From CBDANO01 sp965197665 (GTDB lineage Bacteria; Chloroflexota; Dehalococcoidia; Lucifugimonadales; UBA3495): a stretch of 64,000 nt of DNA. Shown here one piece after another: positions 24,996-34,225 of the stretch. How positions within the stretch are numbered: position 1 is the stretch's first letter; each line of letters starts with the position of its first letter. The notes below the pieces were generated by a model. The model had not been told where the DNA came from, did no database searches, and was given only the letters and a program-made list of their open reading frames with translations. A program made the translations under genes and the position numbers. The stretch is from contig CBDANO010000001.1 in assembly GCA_965197665.1 (NCBI GenBank), positions 1-64,000 of the forward strand. Reading direction: 5' to 3'.

Positions 24996-25130
24996 CCGCG
25001 AAGGCCCAGGGGAGCCGTTTGTAGACGGCCCGGCACTCTTGGAAGCTGCCTAGCCCGGCCCAATAGACTGGGGCACGGTCCAGTTCTTATTCACCTTTGA
25101 GCCGTTCCCCTCATGCCGGCCCATTCGAGC

Positions 25131-25742
25131 TTAACGGAACAGGCTGCGGGTCAAGGGGGAGGCCGTATCCACCAACTGGACTTGAGAAAAGGGCCAGTAC
25201 ACCGCCCAGACTTGTCCCAGCACGTTAGCTTCCGGCAGCGGGCCCCAAGCGCGGGAGTCGTTGCTGCTGCGGCGGTTGTCTCCCAGCACGAAATACTCTT
25301 TGTCCCCCAAGCGCGTCGATGTACGGCTGGCGTTATCCCGCTCGGTCAGGTACGGCTCATCCAGGGTGGACCCATCGATGTATACCGTACCGTTCGTGAT
25401 GTCCACGGTCTCTCCGGGGAGCCCGATGACCCTCTTGACGAAGTCCTTGCTGGGGTCCCTGGGAAAACGGAACACGATCACGTCGCCTCGTTCCGGAGGA
25501 TGAACCAGGAAGTGCCTCGAGGGTTCGTCAACCTCCCAGAAGGGGATGATCCGGGAGAGACGCTCCGTGTCTACTTGGAAGTACACCAGCTTATTAACTA
25601 GGAGAAGTTGGTCTCCTTGAAGGGTCGGGAGCATGCTGGAGCCGTCGACCCGGAAGTTTCCGACGCTTCCCTGAATGAGCAGGAATACCAGCGACGCCAG
25701 CACGACGGCCTCGATTGTTTCCCGTGCTACTCGGTTTATCAC
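25131..25742 (-). CDS. lepB: Signal peptidase I
   Basis: The product is 203 residues. It has one N-terminal membrane segment (about 10-26), then the catalytic Ser36 in DGSSMLPTL and the general base Lys103 in KDFVKRVIGLPG. Later conserved boxes are VLGDNRRSSNDSRAWG and RGDVIVFRFP. It cleaves signal peptides of secreted proteins on the outer face of the membrane; lipoproteins in this window need signal peptidase II instead. A hairpin with a T run lies in the leader. Confidence 0.95.
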   Translation of the reverse strand: MINRVARETIEAVVLASLVFLLIQGSVGNFRVDGSSMLPTLQGDQLLLVNKLVYFQVDTERLSRIIPFWEVDEPSRHFLVHPPERGDVIVFRFPRDPSKDFVKRVIGLPGETVDITNGTVYIDGSTLDEPYLTERDNASRTSTRLGDKEYFVLGDNRRSSNDSRAWGPLPEANVLGQVWAVYWPFSQVQLVDTASPLTRSLFR

Positions 25743-25774
25743 AGTTCAACGGCTCAACCGGGCCCTCGACCCGC

Positions 25775-25811
25775 AAAAAACAGGCCCGGGCTTCACCTTG
25801 GGACGCCCGGG
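25775..25811 (-). terminator. Intrinsic terminator-like hairpin in the lepB leader
   Basis: On the minus strand CCCGGGC and GCCCGGG form a 7-bp stem followed by CCTGTTTTTT. It lies 33 bp upstream of the lepB start in lepB's own orientation, with no minus-strand gene just upstream for it to terminate. It could be an attenuator or block read-through. Confidence 0.55.
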
Positions 25812-26030
25812 TCTCCTCAGCTAATCACAGGTAAATCACAGTTGGGGCTTGGGGCAAGTATATCACCCGCCCCGAGGACGGGGCGCCGCTCAACTGCCCC
25901 GGGTAAGGACCAATCTGGTAAAATCGCCGACAGCCGGGCCGTCCTTGGACCGGCCAACGGGCGCGCCCTCGCGTGAGGGGGCCTTCAAGAGGACTCTCAC
26001 AAAGGTTTCGCAGCATCCGGGAGGCCGGCA

Positions 26031-26378
26031 ATGACCTTGGGGGACCACGGAATTTCTAGGAAGCAACTGCGGCAGGGAGGCGGCCGCGGCACCGGAGACG
26101 ACCACGTCGACGCTATGTTCGGCAGCACCGAGCTCTACGTCTATCAAACACCCAACACCCGCCCCAAGGGGTTCGATGGCCTCAAGACCTACCTGGAATC
26201 CCAGGGATGCGAGGTCGTCTTCACGGCTGAGGCTCCACCCGAGCTCAGCCGGTACGAAACGATGCGCGTCACTTGCAAAGGAACGCAACCCATTCCCATT
26301 CCTGTCCTGAAGCGGGCCCATAGGTGGGCCCACCAACGGAACTACTTGCACAGCTTCTTCAAGCCCATGTACCGGTAA
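26031..26378 (+). CDS. Conserved hypothetical protein
   Basis: The product is 115 residues from an ATG with GGGAGG 6 bp upstream. The first ~28 residues are Gly/Arg-rich and probably disordered. The rest (STELYVYQTPNTRPKGFDGL, ESQGCEVVFTAEAPPELSRY, HQRNYLHSFFKPMYR) looks like a compact alpha/beta domain. No family is recognised. An alternative start at 26115 would keep only the folded part but lacks a ribosome site. Confidence 0.55.
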   Translation: MTLGDHGISRKQLRQGGGRGTGDDHVDAMFGSTELYVYQTPNTRPKGFDGLKTYLESQGCEVVFTAEAPPELSRYETMRVTCKGTQPIPIPVLKRAHRWAHQRNYLHSFFKPMYR

Positions 26379-26421
26379 CCTCGGAGGACCGGCTAACGTA
26401 GAGCTTTCCGACGGAGAACGC

Positions 26422-26435
26422 GGGGGGGGGGGGGG
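26422..26435 (+). repeat. Run of 14 G
   Basis: A homopolymer of 14 guanines lies between the hypothetical gene at 26031-26378 and the Fur-family gene. Such runs slip in replication and are error-prone in sequencing. It lies about 205 bp upstream of the next start and could alter promoter spacing. Confidence 0.9.
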
Positions 26436-26639
26436 CCGGCTTGAAACCGGGGTGAGCAGGGGCAATGATATTCTGTATCGTCGACAAAGGAAGTCACCGG
26501 TCTGAACTGCTGCTTAGCCCGGCGCAGAGTTGCGGCTTCTCTCGGTTCCGGTTATAGTTGGCTATGAAACAGTAGTATAGAGTACGAAATTCGTCCGGTT
26601 GCTTGAGTGAATAATCTCATCGGTTGACTTGGAGCACCT

Positions 26640-27092
26640 ATGTTGACTCAACCAGAGCTTGTGGACCGCTTGCGAAAGTGGTCGGTTAGAGTAACGCCGC
26701 AGCGGCTTGCTATCGCCGAGGCGGTGCTCAACTCCACAGATCATCCAACCGTGCAGCAAATCTACGAGCGGGTCCGGGGCCACTTCCCTTCCATGACCTT
26801 GGCCACCATCTACTCGACCCTGGGCGTGTTGGAAAGAAGCGGCGTCATCCAAGAATTGCCCTTCGGGAAGATGTCCCGGTACGAGCCGAACATGGACCCC
26901 CACGTCAACTTGGTCTGCATCGGTTGCGAGAACGTAATGGACGCCGACGCCGGTCAGGAGGCGGTGGCCCGCCTTCGAAACCGGATATTGAACGATTCCG
27001 ACTTCGAGGTAGCTTGGCAGAGAGTGGACTTCTACGGATGGTGCCCGGACTGTTCCGCGGATAAACGCCAGAAAGAGTTGTCCAAGGCCTAA
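26640..27092 (+). CDS. Fur-family metalloregulator (PerR/Fur-like)
   Basis: The product is 150 residues. The winged helix-turn-helix (VRVTPQRLAIAEAVLNSTDH, then MTLATIYSTLGVLERSG) is followed by a dimerisation domain. Metal-site residues include HPTVQQIYE, DPHVNLVC and the structural zinc cysteines CIGC and CPDC. The family represses iron-uptake, zinc or peroxide-stress genes. The usual HxH metal motif reads HVN here, so the exact metal cannot be assigned. A two-stem terminator follows it. Confidence 0.9.
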   Translation: MLTQPELVDRLRKWSVRVTPQRLAIAEAVLNSTDHPTVQQIYERVRGHFPSMTLATIYSTLGVLERSGVIQELPFGKMSRYEPNMDPHVNLVCIGCENVMDADAGQEAVARLRNRILNDSDFEVAWQRVDFYGWCPDCSADKRQKELSKA

Positions 27093-27120
27093 AGTATCGC
27101 AACCAACAAGCGGTCAGCCG

Positions 27121-27186
27121 CGGGCGGTCAACCGTCAGCCGCCGGCGTTCCTTCGGCCGCCGGCTGATTGCCGACCGCCGGTTTTT
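27121..27186 (+). terminator. Rho-independent terminator after the Fur-family gene
   Basis: An outer stem (27121-27129 with 27173-27181, 8 of 9 pairs) encloses an inner stem (27136-27146 with 27156-27166, one mismatch). TTTTT follows directly at 27182-27186. Confidence 0.75.
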
Positions 27187-27210
27187 ATCCGGCGTCTAAG
27201 GTGCGCGACT

Positions 27211-27567
27211 ATGATTACCGGTGTCGTCGGCGTGACCATCTGGACCGATAATCTGGACCCCATGTTCCACTTCTACAACGACCTGCTGAGGCTGCCCCTG
27301 CATTCCCGCCACGAGGACTGGATTGCTTTCGAGTTGGACGGAGTGCGCTTCAACGTCGGTCTCCACGACGGAGTGCGGGGAGCTTCTCGAGACCCTTACC
27401 GCCTGATGCCCCATCTGGGCGTGAAAGACATCCATGGCGAATTCCGGCGCTTGGCCGAGGAGGGCGTCGAGTTCCTGCGTCCGCCGGAGCAGGAGCATTG
27501 GGGCGGGTGGGTTGCAACCCTCAAGGACCCCGACGGGAACATATTGCAGTTGTTGCAACTGGCCTGA
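27211..27567 (+). CDS. VOC / glyoxalase-fold protein
   Basis: The product is 118 residues, the size of a single VOC module with two beta-alpha-beta-beta-beta units. It reads GVVGVTIWTDNLDPMFHFYN, then IAFELDGVRFNVGLHDG, with the C-terminal KDPDGNILQLLQL typical of the family (the metal-binding Glu position reads Gln here). Members include lyases, dioxygenases and antibiotic-binding proteins. Metal ligands are incomplete, so a catalytic role cannot be claimed. It is likely cytoplasmic. Confidence 0.8.
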   Translation: MITGVVGVTIWTDNLDPMFHFYNDLLRLPLHSRHEDWIAFELDGVRFNVGLHDGVRGASRDPYRLMPHLGVKDIHGEFRRLAEEGVEFLRPPEQEHWGGWVATLKDPDGNILQLLQLA

Positions 27568-27600
27568 GCCGGGCGGGCCGGGGCCAACCGGTAAGCGGTT

Positions 27601-28677
27601 TCACGCGATGAACATCGCGTCTCCGAAGCTGTAGAACCAGTACCTCCGCTCCATTGCTTCCCGGTAAGCCCGCAATACCTCCTCGCGGCCCGCGAAGGCG
27701 GACACCAGCATCAACAGCGTGGACCGGGGGAGGTGGAAGTTGGTGATCATAGCGTCCACCGCCCGAAATTGGTGTCCGGGCAGGATGAAGAGGTCGGCTT
27801 GGCCCGCGGCGGGAGTGAGAATCTTCTCCCCCCTTTCCGACGCTAGTCGGGATGCTTGCTCCAGTACCCGCACCGTGGTAGTGCCCACCGCGATGACGCG
27901 CCGGCCCGATCGTCGAGCGTGATTCACGGCGGCGGCGGCGGCCGGCCCCATCTCAAAGTACTCAGTGTGTATCTTGTGCCCTGCGGGGTCTTCGCTCTGC
28001 ACCGGCCGGAAGGTGTCCAAGCCCACGTGGAGGGTGACGAAGGCCAACTTTACCCCCGCGGCCTCTATCCTTTCCATAAGCTCCTGGGTAAAGTGAAGGC
28101 CCGCGGTGGGCGCCGCCGCGCTGCCTTGGCTCTTGGCGTAGACAGTTTGGTAACGCTCCGGGTCTTCCAGCCGCCGGTGAATGTACGGGGGCAACGGCAT
28201 CTCCCCCAGGTGGCCGGGGATCGCTTCCGGGTCTAAGCGGACCGTCTTGGTGCCGTCCCCATGAGTTTCCAGAACATCGGCATAACAGCCCCCGGATATA
28301 CCGGGTGACTCTTGGGCCAGGGGGTCCCGGGCGCTGCCCGGCACCGAGAGGACCACTCTGGCCCCCGGCCTGAGACGCTTTCCCGGTTGGGCCAAGGCCC
28401 GCCAGACCCCGGGTCCCTGCCGCTTGAGCAGTAGAAGCTCAACTTTGCCGCCCGTGTCTTCCCGGCTTCCCCGCAGCCTAGCGGGTATGACCCGGCTCTC
28501 GTTGAATACCATGACGTCGCCGGGGCGGAGATAGTCTAGGATTTCATGGAACCGGCGGTGCTCGATGCGGCCGTCGCTCCGGCGCAGCGCCAGCAATCGA
28601 GACGAGTCCCTGGGGTCCGCTGGGGTCTGAGCGATGAGCTCCCGGGGCAGGTGGTAATCGAAATCGCTGGTGTGCAT
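27601..28677 (-). CDS. queA: S-adenosylmethionine:tRNA ribosyltransferase-isomerase
   Basis: The product is 358 residues, the normal length. It starts MHTSDFDYHLPRELIAQTPA, with VMVFNESRVIPARLRG and TAGLHFTQELMERIEAAGVK, all hallmarks of QueA. It transfers the ribosyl part of SAM to the preQ1 base at the tRNA wobble position, the penultimate step of queuosine synthesis. No other queuosine genes are in view. It ends 58 bp before folD in the reverse direction, and the two may be cotranscribed from the folD promoter. Confidence 0.96.
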   Translation of the reverse strand: MHTSDFDYHLPRELIAQTPADPRDSSRLLALRRSDGRIEHRRFHEILDYLRPGDVMVFNESRVIPARLRGSREDTGGKVELLLLKRQGPGVWRALAQPGKRLRPGARVVLSVPGSARDPLAQESPGISGGCYADVLETHGDGTKTVRLDPEAIPGHLGEMPLPPYIHRRLEDPERYQTVYAKSQGSAAAPTAGLHFTQELMERIEAAGVKLAFVTLHVGLDTFRPVQSEDPAGHKIHTEYFEMGPAAAAAVNHARRSGRRVIAVGTTTVRVLEQASRLASERGEKILTPAAGQADLFILPGHQFRAVDAMITNFHLPRSTLLMLVSAFAGREEVLRAYREAMERRYWFYSFGDAMFIA

Positions 28678-28734
28678 GGAATAGGGCGCTCAGGTACCTG
28701 TTGAGACCTGCGGAAGGCGGCCCGTTGAACGCCG

Positions 28735-29622
28735 TCAGCGCCCGTGAATGGTGATTCGCGCCGCCGTCAGAGTATTCACCAAGAGCATGGCTATGGTCAT
28801 GGGGCCAACGCCTCCCGGCACCGGCGTTATGGCTTCGGCCTTCTCCGACACCGCCTCGAAGTCCACGTCACCGATCAAACGGTAGCCTTGCTTCCGGCTG
28901 CTGTCCTCGACCCGGTTGATGCCCACGTCGATGACCACCGCGCCTTCTCGCACCATTTCGGCGGTAATGAATTTCGGCCGGCCCATGGCCGCCACCACGA
29001 CGTCGGCTTGGCGAGTCGCGTCGGCTAGGTCCTTGGTCCTGGTATGACAAACGGTGACGGTGGCGTTGGCCCCGTCTTTGCGCTGCATCAAGAGCATAGC
29101 CAAAGGCTTGCCAACGATTTCACTTCGGCCGCAAATGACCACATTGCGCCCCGAAGGATCGTATCCGTTCCGGAGCAGCAACTGCTGGACACCGGCCGGA
29201 GTGCCCGGCACGAAATCGGGGCGGCCTTGGGCCAGCTTGCCCAAGTTGAAGGGGTGGATGCCGTCCACGTCCTTACCCGACTCCAACGCGTCGATGACGG
29301 CCTGTTCGTTGATATGCCGGGGCAAGGGAAGTTGCACCAGGATGCCGTGAAACCGCGGGTCTTGGTTGAGCCTTCGTATCAAGGACAAGACCTCCGGCTC
29401 GCTGGTGTCGGCGGCCATCTCGAAGGACTCGCTGAACATCCCGGTTTCGGCGCAGGCCCGGCGTTTGTTGCGGACGTAGACGGCGGAGGCCGGGTCATCG
29501 CCGATCAAAACGGCGGCTAGGCCGGGGGTGACTCCATGCTTGGCCTCCATCTCTTGGACGTCCGCCGCTACCTCGCCGCGAATCTCTTGGGCCAAGGCCG
29601 CCCCGTCCAGAATCTTTGCCAT
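28735..29622 (-). CDS. folD: Methylene-tetrahydrofolate dehydrogenase / cyclohydrolase
   Basis: The product is 295 residues from the ATG at 29622 (MAKILDGAALAQEIRG) with GAGG upstream; a longer ORF would add a tail with no family similarity. Conserved parts include YVRNKRRACAETGM, ILVQLPLPRHINEQAVIDAL, the NADP motif CGRSEIVGKP and TPVPGGVGPMT. The enzyme interconverts 5,10-methylene- and 10-formyl-tetrahydrofolate in one-carbon metabolism. A good promoter lies at 29711-29739. Confidence 0.96.
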   Translation of the reverse strand: MAKILDGAALAQEIRGEVAADVQEMEAKHGVTPGLAAVLIGDDPASAVYVRNKRRACAETGMFSESFEMAADTSEPEVLSLIRRLNQDPRFHGILVQLPLPRHINEQAVIDALESGKDVDGIHPFNLGKLAQGRPDFVPGTPAGVQQLLLRNGYDPSGRNVVICGRSEIVGKPLAMLLMQRKDGANATVTVCHTRTKDLADATRQADVVVAAMGRPKFITAEMVREGAVVIDVGINRVEDSSRKQGYRLIGDVDFEAVSEKAEAITPVPGGVGPMTIAMLLVNTLTAARITIHGR

Positions 29623-29948
29623 CACGCCTCTTCGAAACTCAGAGTTTAGAACAAGGTCTTCTGCGCGGAGACCGGACACGTTTAAGCCGGACCCATACCG
29701 GTCGAACTTAATTCTAGCACCGGATACTTCACCGCTCAATGCGCCCGTAAGTGCGCTTGCGTTATACCCACGCCGTTGCCGTCCAGATTGACACTAGGCG
29801 GTTCCCGGACTACACTCCCATCCCGTGCAGCCCCCTTTGTCGAAGCCAACGCTCCGGGCTTGACTCTCGGCAACTATTGGTGACCCGGTTGGAGGATAGG
29901 GACTCAGTGGACTTTTTCTTCATGGTGAAGTAGAGAGGAGGACCAAAA
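29623..29948. other. Divergent intergenic region between folD and the esterase gene
   Basis: The region contains the folD promoter (29711-29739). AGAGAGGAGG at 29932-29941 is the ribosome site of the plus-strand esterase gene. No gene is seen. Confidence 0.6.
29711..29739 (-). promoter_or_regulatory. Sigma-70-type promoter for folD
   Basis: On the minus strand the -35 box TTGAGC (29739-29734) and the -10 box TAGAAT (29716-29711) are separated by 17 bp. The transcript would have a leader of about 80 nt before the folD start. Confidence 0.6.
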
Positions 29949-30908
29949 ATGCCGCTGGACCCGCAAGCACAAGAGGTTTTGGATCAATTGGCCGCGTTGG
30001 GCCTTCCGGCCAATAACACGGTCTCGCCCGAGGAAGCCCGGGCCAACACGTTGGCCCGCCCTAGAGCCGAGGGGCCGGAAGTCGCCAAGGTGCAGGACCG
30101 CGCCGTTCCCAGCCTGGATACGGGGGGCGGCCCCGATGTTCCGGTAAGAATCTATACCCCGGCGGGCGGCGGACCCTTCCCGGCTCTAGCGTGGTACCAC
30201 GGAGGCGGCTGGGTGGTGGGCAACCTGGAAACCGCCGACCCGACGGCACGGCATCTGGCGGTGGAAACGGGCTGCGTGGTGGTATCCGTGGACTACCGGT
30301 TGGCGCCGGAGGCGAAGTTCCCGGCGGCGGCTGACGATTGCTACGCCGCCACAAAGTGGATAGCCGATAACGCGTCGGAAATCAACGTCGACCTCTCCAG
30401 GATAGCGGTTGGCGGCGACAGCGCCGGGGGTAACCTGGCCGCCGCAGTGTCTCTAATGGCTAGGGACCGGGGCGGGCCGTCGATTGTTTTCCAGGCCTTG
30501 ATATACCCGGTTACTGAACGGGACTTCGGTACCGCCTCTTACCGGGAAAACGCCGACGGCTACCTGCTTACCCTGGATGCTATGAAGTGGTACTGGGACC
30601 ATTACCTGAAGAGCGACGCCGACGCGTCCAATCCTTACGCCGCGCCGGCAGCGGCGAAAGACCTTCGCGGCCTTCCCCAGGCCTTGGTCATCACGGCCGA
30701 ATTCGACCCCCTTCGCGACGAGGGGGAAGCCTACGCCCGGCGGCTCCGGGAAGCCGGCGTGCCCACCGCTTGCAGCCGCTACGACGGCATGATCCACGGC
30801 TTCTACGGTATGTCCGCGGTTATCGACAAGGGGAAGCAAGCAATCTCCGAAACGGCGGCGGCGCTGCGCCGGTCGTTTGCGGCAAAGGAACGTGCGGCGA
30901 CCACCTGA
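29949..30908 (+). CDS. Alpha/beta hydrolase, hormone-sensitive lipase family (carboxylesterase)
   Basis: The product is 319 residues. The oxyanion-hole motif HGGGW is at 84-88, the nucleophile is Ser158 in GGDSAGGNLA, and Asp253 (EFDPLRDEG) and His283 (MIHGFYGM) complete the triad. The family hydrolyses short-chain acyl esters. No signal peptide is seen, so it is cytoplasmic. It starts a run of plus-strand catabolic genes; the next gene begins 38 bp later. Confidence 0.93.
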   Translation: MPLDPQAQEVLDQLAALGLPANNTVSPEEARANTLARPRAEGPEVAKVQDRAVPSLDTGGGPDVPVRIYTPAGGGPFPALAWYHGGGWVVGNLETADPTARHLAVETGCVVVSVDYRLAPEAKFPAAADDCYAATKWIADNASEINVDLSRIAVGGDSAGGNLAAAVSLMARDRGGPSIVFQALIYPVTERDFGTASYRENADGYLLTLDAMKWYWDHYLKSDADASNPYAAPAAAKDLRGLPQALVITAEFDPLRDEGEAYARRLREAGVPTACSRYDGMIHGFYGMSAVIDKGKQAISETAAALRRSFAAKERAATT

Positions 30909-30946
30909 CCGAGGCCCGCGGTCCCCACTCCCAAAGGAGCTGCTAG

Positions 30947-33282
30947 GTGACCTACACCGGACAGTCCCTGAAGCGGTTCGAAGACCCCAGGCTGTTGCGG
31001 GGTGAAGGTTCCTTCGTGGGCGACATGACGCTGCCGGGAATGCTTCACGCGGTGGTCGTCCGCAGCCCCCATGCCCACGCCCGGATCCTTTCCATCGATA
31101 CATCGGCAGCCAGGGACCTTCCCGGCGTGGCGGCGGTGCTCACGGGCCGGGACATCGCCGGCCGAGTGAAGAGCGTGCCGCCGCGATACATGAAGGAGTT
31201 GGAAGGAGTCAAGGTACCGGAACACCCGGCGCTGGCCCAAGATAAAGCGCTCTACGTGGGCCAAGCGGTGGCCGTGGTGGCGGCCGAGAGCCTCTACCAA
31301 GCTAGAGACGCCCTCGAGGCGGTACGGGTGTCTTATCAACCGTTAAAACCCCTAATGGACCCGTGGGAAGCGGCCGACGAGGCCTTCCAGCCGATACACG
31401 AGGACCTGGAAAGCAACGCAATCATGCGGGTGCGGGTGGGCCGCGGCGACTTGGATGCCTGCTTCGCCAAGGCCGACCGCGTCGTCCGCGGAACCTACGA
31501 TAGCCCCCGCCTGTCGGCGGCGCCGATGGAAGGCCGGGCCCTCCTCGCTCAATACGACGCCCCGGAGGACCGGCTAACCCTTTGGTCATCCACCCAGACG
31601 CCCCACAAGACCAAGTCCCATCTGGCCCGCCTGCTGCCCCGTCCTCCGGTCAATATCCGGGTCATCGCTCCCGACGTGGGCGGAGGTTTCGGCCAGAAGG
31701 TGGAGGTGTGGCCCGAAGACCTAGCGCTGGCCTACCTGGCCATCGAGCTTGGCCGGCCCGTAAAGTGGGTGGAGGAACGCTGGGAGAACCTGTTGGCCTA
31801 CCATGCCCGGGGCTATATCGGCGAAGTGGAAGCCGCCGTTAAGAATGACGGCGCCATCCTGGGAATGCGGGTAAGGATGGTGGCAGACGTAGGGGCTTAC
31901 TTCTTGACCTCTACCCCGGGGCCTCCGGCAAACGCGGTCCGCCGCTTCAACGGCCCTTACGCCATACCCGACATGGACGCCGAGGCGGTGTGCGTCCTTA
32001 CCAACAAGCCCTCCACCGGGCCTTACCGGGGCGCCGGCGGGCCGGAGGGCGCCCTTTTCATGGAGCGGACCATCGACCTCATCGCCAAGGAACTGGACCT
32101 GGACCCGGCGGAGGTGCGGCGTCGGAACCTCATAGAACCCGAGGCTTTCCCCTACGCCGCCGCCACGGGCCTCACTTACGACTCCGGGGACTATGCTCCC
32201 TCTCTGGAAAAAGCCCTGGAAATGTCCGACTACGATAAGTTCCGGCAAGCGCAGCGGGATAGAAGCCCGGGCGAAGGGTTGATCGGCATTGGGCTGGCCA
32301 CCGTGGTAAAAGCGTCCGGCGGCGGCAGCAGCGGCATGTTGGACAGCATAGCCAGGATAACCGTAGACCCCGGGGGAGGTGTCAAGGTCCATACCGAGGT
32401 GTCCCCTCACGGTCAGGGCACCGAAACGACCTTTGCCCAAATAGCTGCCGATGCCCTTGGCGTAAAGATCGAAGAAGTCGAGGTGTTGCACAGCGACACC
32501 GACATGCTGCCCTCGGGGCAGGGCACCTTCGCCAGCAGGGGGCTGAGCGTCGGGGCCTCGGCCATGCACGCCGGACTCCAACAAGCCCGCAGCAAGCTGG
32601 CCCTGATTGCCGCCCACGTGTTGGAGTGTCCACCGGACAACGTCGATTTTCACCAAGGCGCCGTGTTCAACAAGATGGACCGGGAGCGGGCCATGTCCTT
32701 CTCCGAACTGGCGTCCATCGCTCATAGGCCGCAGCAACTGCCCCCCGGAATCGAGCCCGGGCTGGAGTTTCAGACCGAGTTCACCCTCCCAAGCAATCCC
32801 TTTAGTTTCGGCGCCCACGTGGCGGTCGTGGAGATAGACCCGGACACGGGTGAAATTGAGTTCTTACGCTATGCCGCGGTCCACGACAGCGGCCGCGTGG
32901 TCAATCCCAGGTTACAGGAAGGTCAGGTCCATGGCGCGTTGGCCCAAGGACTGGGACAAGCGTTGATGGAGGTTACCGGCTACACTCCCGAGGGTCAGCC
33001 CCTTAACGGCACGTTCATGGACTACGGAATGCCGTTGGCGTCGGATATACCATCATTCAACTTGGACTACGCGGAAACCGAGTCGCCGGTCACGGCCCTG
33101 GGAGTCAAGGGAATCGGGAGTTGCCCACCGTAGCCGCGCCGGCGGCGGTGGCTAACGCCGTGATGGACGCTCTCTCGGTTGCCGGGGTAACCCACGTGGA
33201 CACGCCGCTGACCCCGGAAAAGATCTGGCGGGCGCTGCGCAACCAGGGCCGGCAAGACGGCTTGACCGGCCCAACAACGTGA
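30947..33282 (+). CDS. Molybdenum hydroxylase large subunit (XdhA/CoxL family), frameshifted at the active-site end
   Basis: From a GTG with AAAGGAG upstream, the first frame encodes 728 residues. It contains the N-terminal domain (RGEGSFVGDMTLPGMLHAVV), cofactor-binding APDVGGGFGQK, the substrate-site loop TGPYRGAGGPEGALFMER and SPHGQGTETTFAQIA. It then reads KGIG and falls out of frame. Restoring one base in the GGG tract near 33116-33119 continues as ELPTVAAPAAVANAVMDALS to a stop at 33280-33282, about 778 residues in all. The lost position is the family's catalytic Glu (the GxGE motif). The site loop does not match the AYRCSFR signature of true CO dehydrogenase. FAD and iron-sulfur subunit genes are absent nearby. 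It is either a sequencing error or a fresh null mutation. Confidence 0.85.
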
Positions 33283-33292
33283 GCGGAGGACC

Positions 33293-34225
33293 ATGACTGT
33301 TTTGGTTTTTGGCGGTACCGGGTTTATAGGCCGGCGGGTTATTCCCCGTTTGGCCCAGAGAGGCGAAGAGGTCGTTTGCGTGGACATAAACCCAGGCGCA
33401 GCGGCCTTTGAGGGCTATGACGACCGGGTCCGCGTCATTTACGGCGACATTACCCAGTTCGAAGACGTAATCAAAGCCGTCATTGAAGCGAGGCCCGACC
33501 GGATCATCAACCTAGCCTATCTCTTGGGGAGCGGAGACGATACTCCCCACTTCACGATGAAGTTGAACGTTCTGGGAATGGACAACTGCTTCGAGGCGGC
33601 CCGGGTGTGCGGCGTCGAACGGGTGGTGTACGCCAGTTCCTTGGCGGTGAGCGGACAGCAGTCGGACTTCGGAGAGAGGTTGATCAACGAGGACGACGCC
33701 ACTTACGGTACCAGCCAGTACGCCGTACATAAGATCTTCAACGAGTTCCAGGCTGGTCAGTACATCAAGAATTACGGCATGTCAATCACCGGTATCCGGC
33801 CCGCAAACGTAACCGGCCCGGACAAGGCCCGCGGCTCCACCGACCACGTCCGGTGCGTCACTCTGCCCGCCGCCGGCGAGCCGGTGAAATTCCCCAAGAA
33901 AGACTTGATGCGCCTCCCGGTCCACGTGGATGACGTGGCCGAGGCCTTCGTCCGCGTGGCGATGGTCGATAGCTGCCGCTATCCCATCTACAACACCGGC
34001 GGCACGCCCATAAGCCTGGGAGACTTGGCGGAGGTGGTCACGGAGTTCCTCCCCGGCGCCGACATATCCTTCGACGCCGACGGCGGACGTGAAGACTCGG
34101 GTAATTTCTTGGTGGACAACAGCCGGTTGCTCCAAGAGTTCGAGTTGGACTATCCGCCCTTTCGAGACAGGGTCCGGGAAATCATCAACGACATCCGCTT
34201 GGACGCCGGGCTGCCGCCGGTATGA
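33293..34225 (+). CDS. NAD-dependent epimerase/dehydratase (extended SDR)
   Basis: The product is 310 residues. The Rossmann motif GGTGFIG is at 7-13 and the catalytic Tyr143/Lys147 in SQYAVHK follow YASSLAVSG. The substrate domain ends with DYPPFRDRVREIINDIR. The family acts on nucleotide sugars or related hydroxy-ketones; the exact substrate is unclear. It begins 10 bp after the restored end of the molybdenum hydroxylase gene, and its stop overlaps the next ATG. Confidence 0.9.
   Translation: MTVLVFGGTGFIGRRVIPRLAQRGEEVVCVDINPGAAAFEGYDDRVRVIYGDITQFEDVIKAVIEARPDRIINLAYLLGSGDDTPHFTMKLNVLGMDNCFEAARVCGVERVVYASSLAVSGQQSDFGERLINEDDATYGTSQYAVHKIFNEFQAGQYIKNYGMSITGIRPANVTGPDKARGSTDHVRCVTLPAAGEPVKFPKKDLMRLPVHVDDVAEAFVRVAMVDSCRYPIYNTGGTPISLGDLAEVVTEFLPGADISFDADGGREDSGNFLVDNSRLLQEFELDYPPFRDRVREIINDIRLDAGLPPV

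Noticed and set aside
30947..33282. Aerobic CO dehydrogenase large subunit
   Set aside because: The active-site loop reads PYRGAGGPE instead of the AYRCSFR signature, and the other cox genes are absent.
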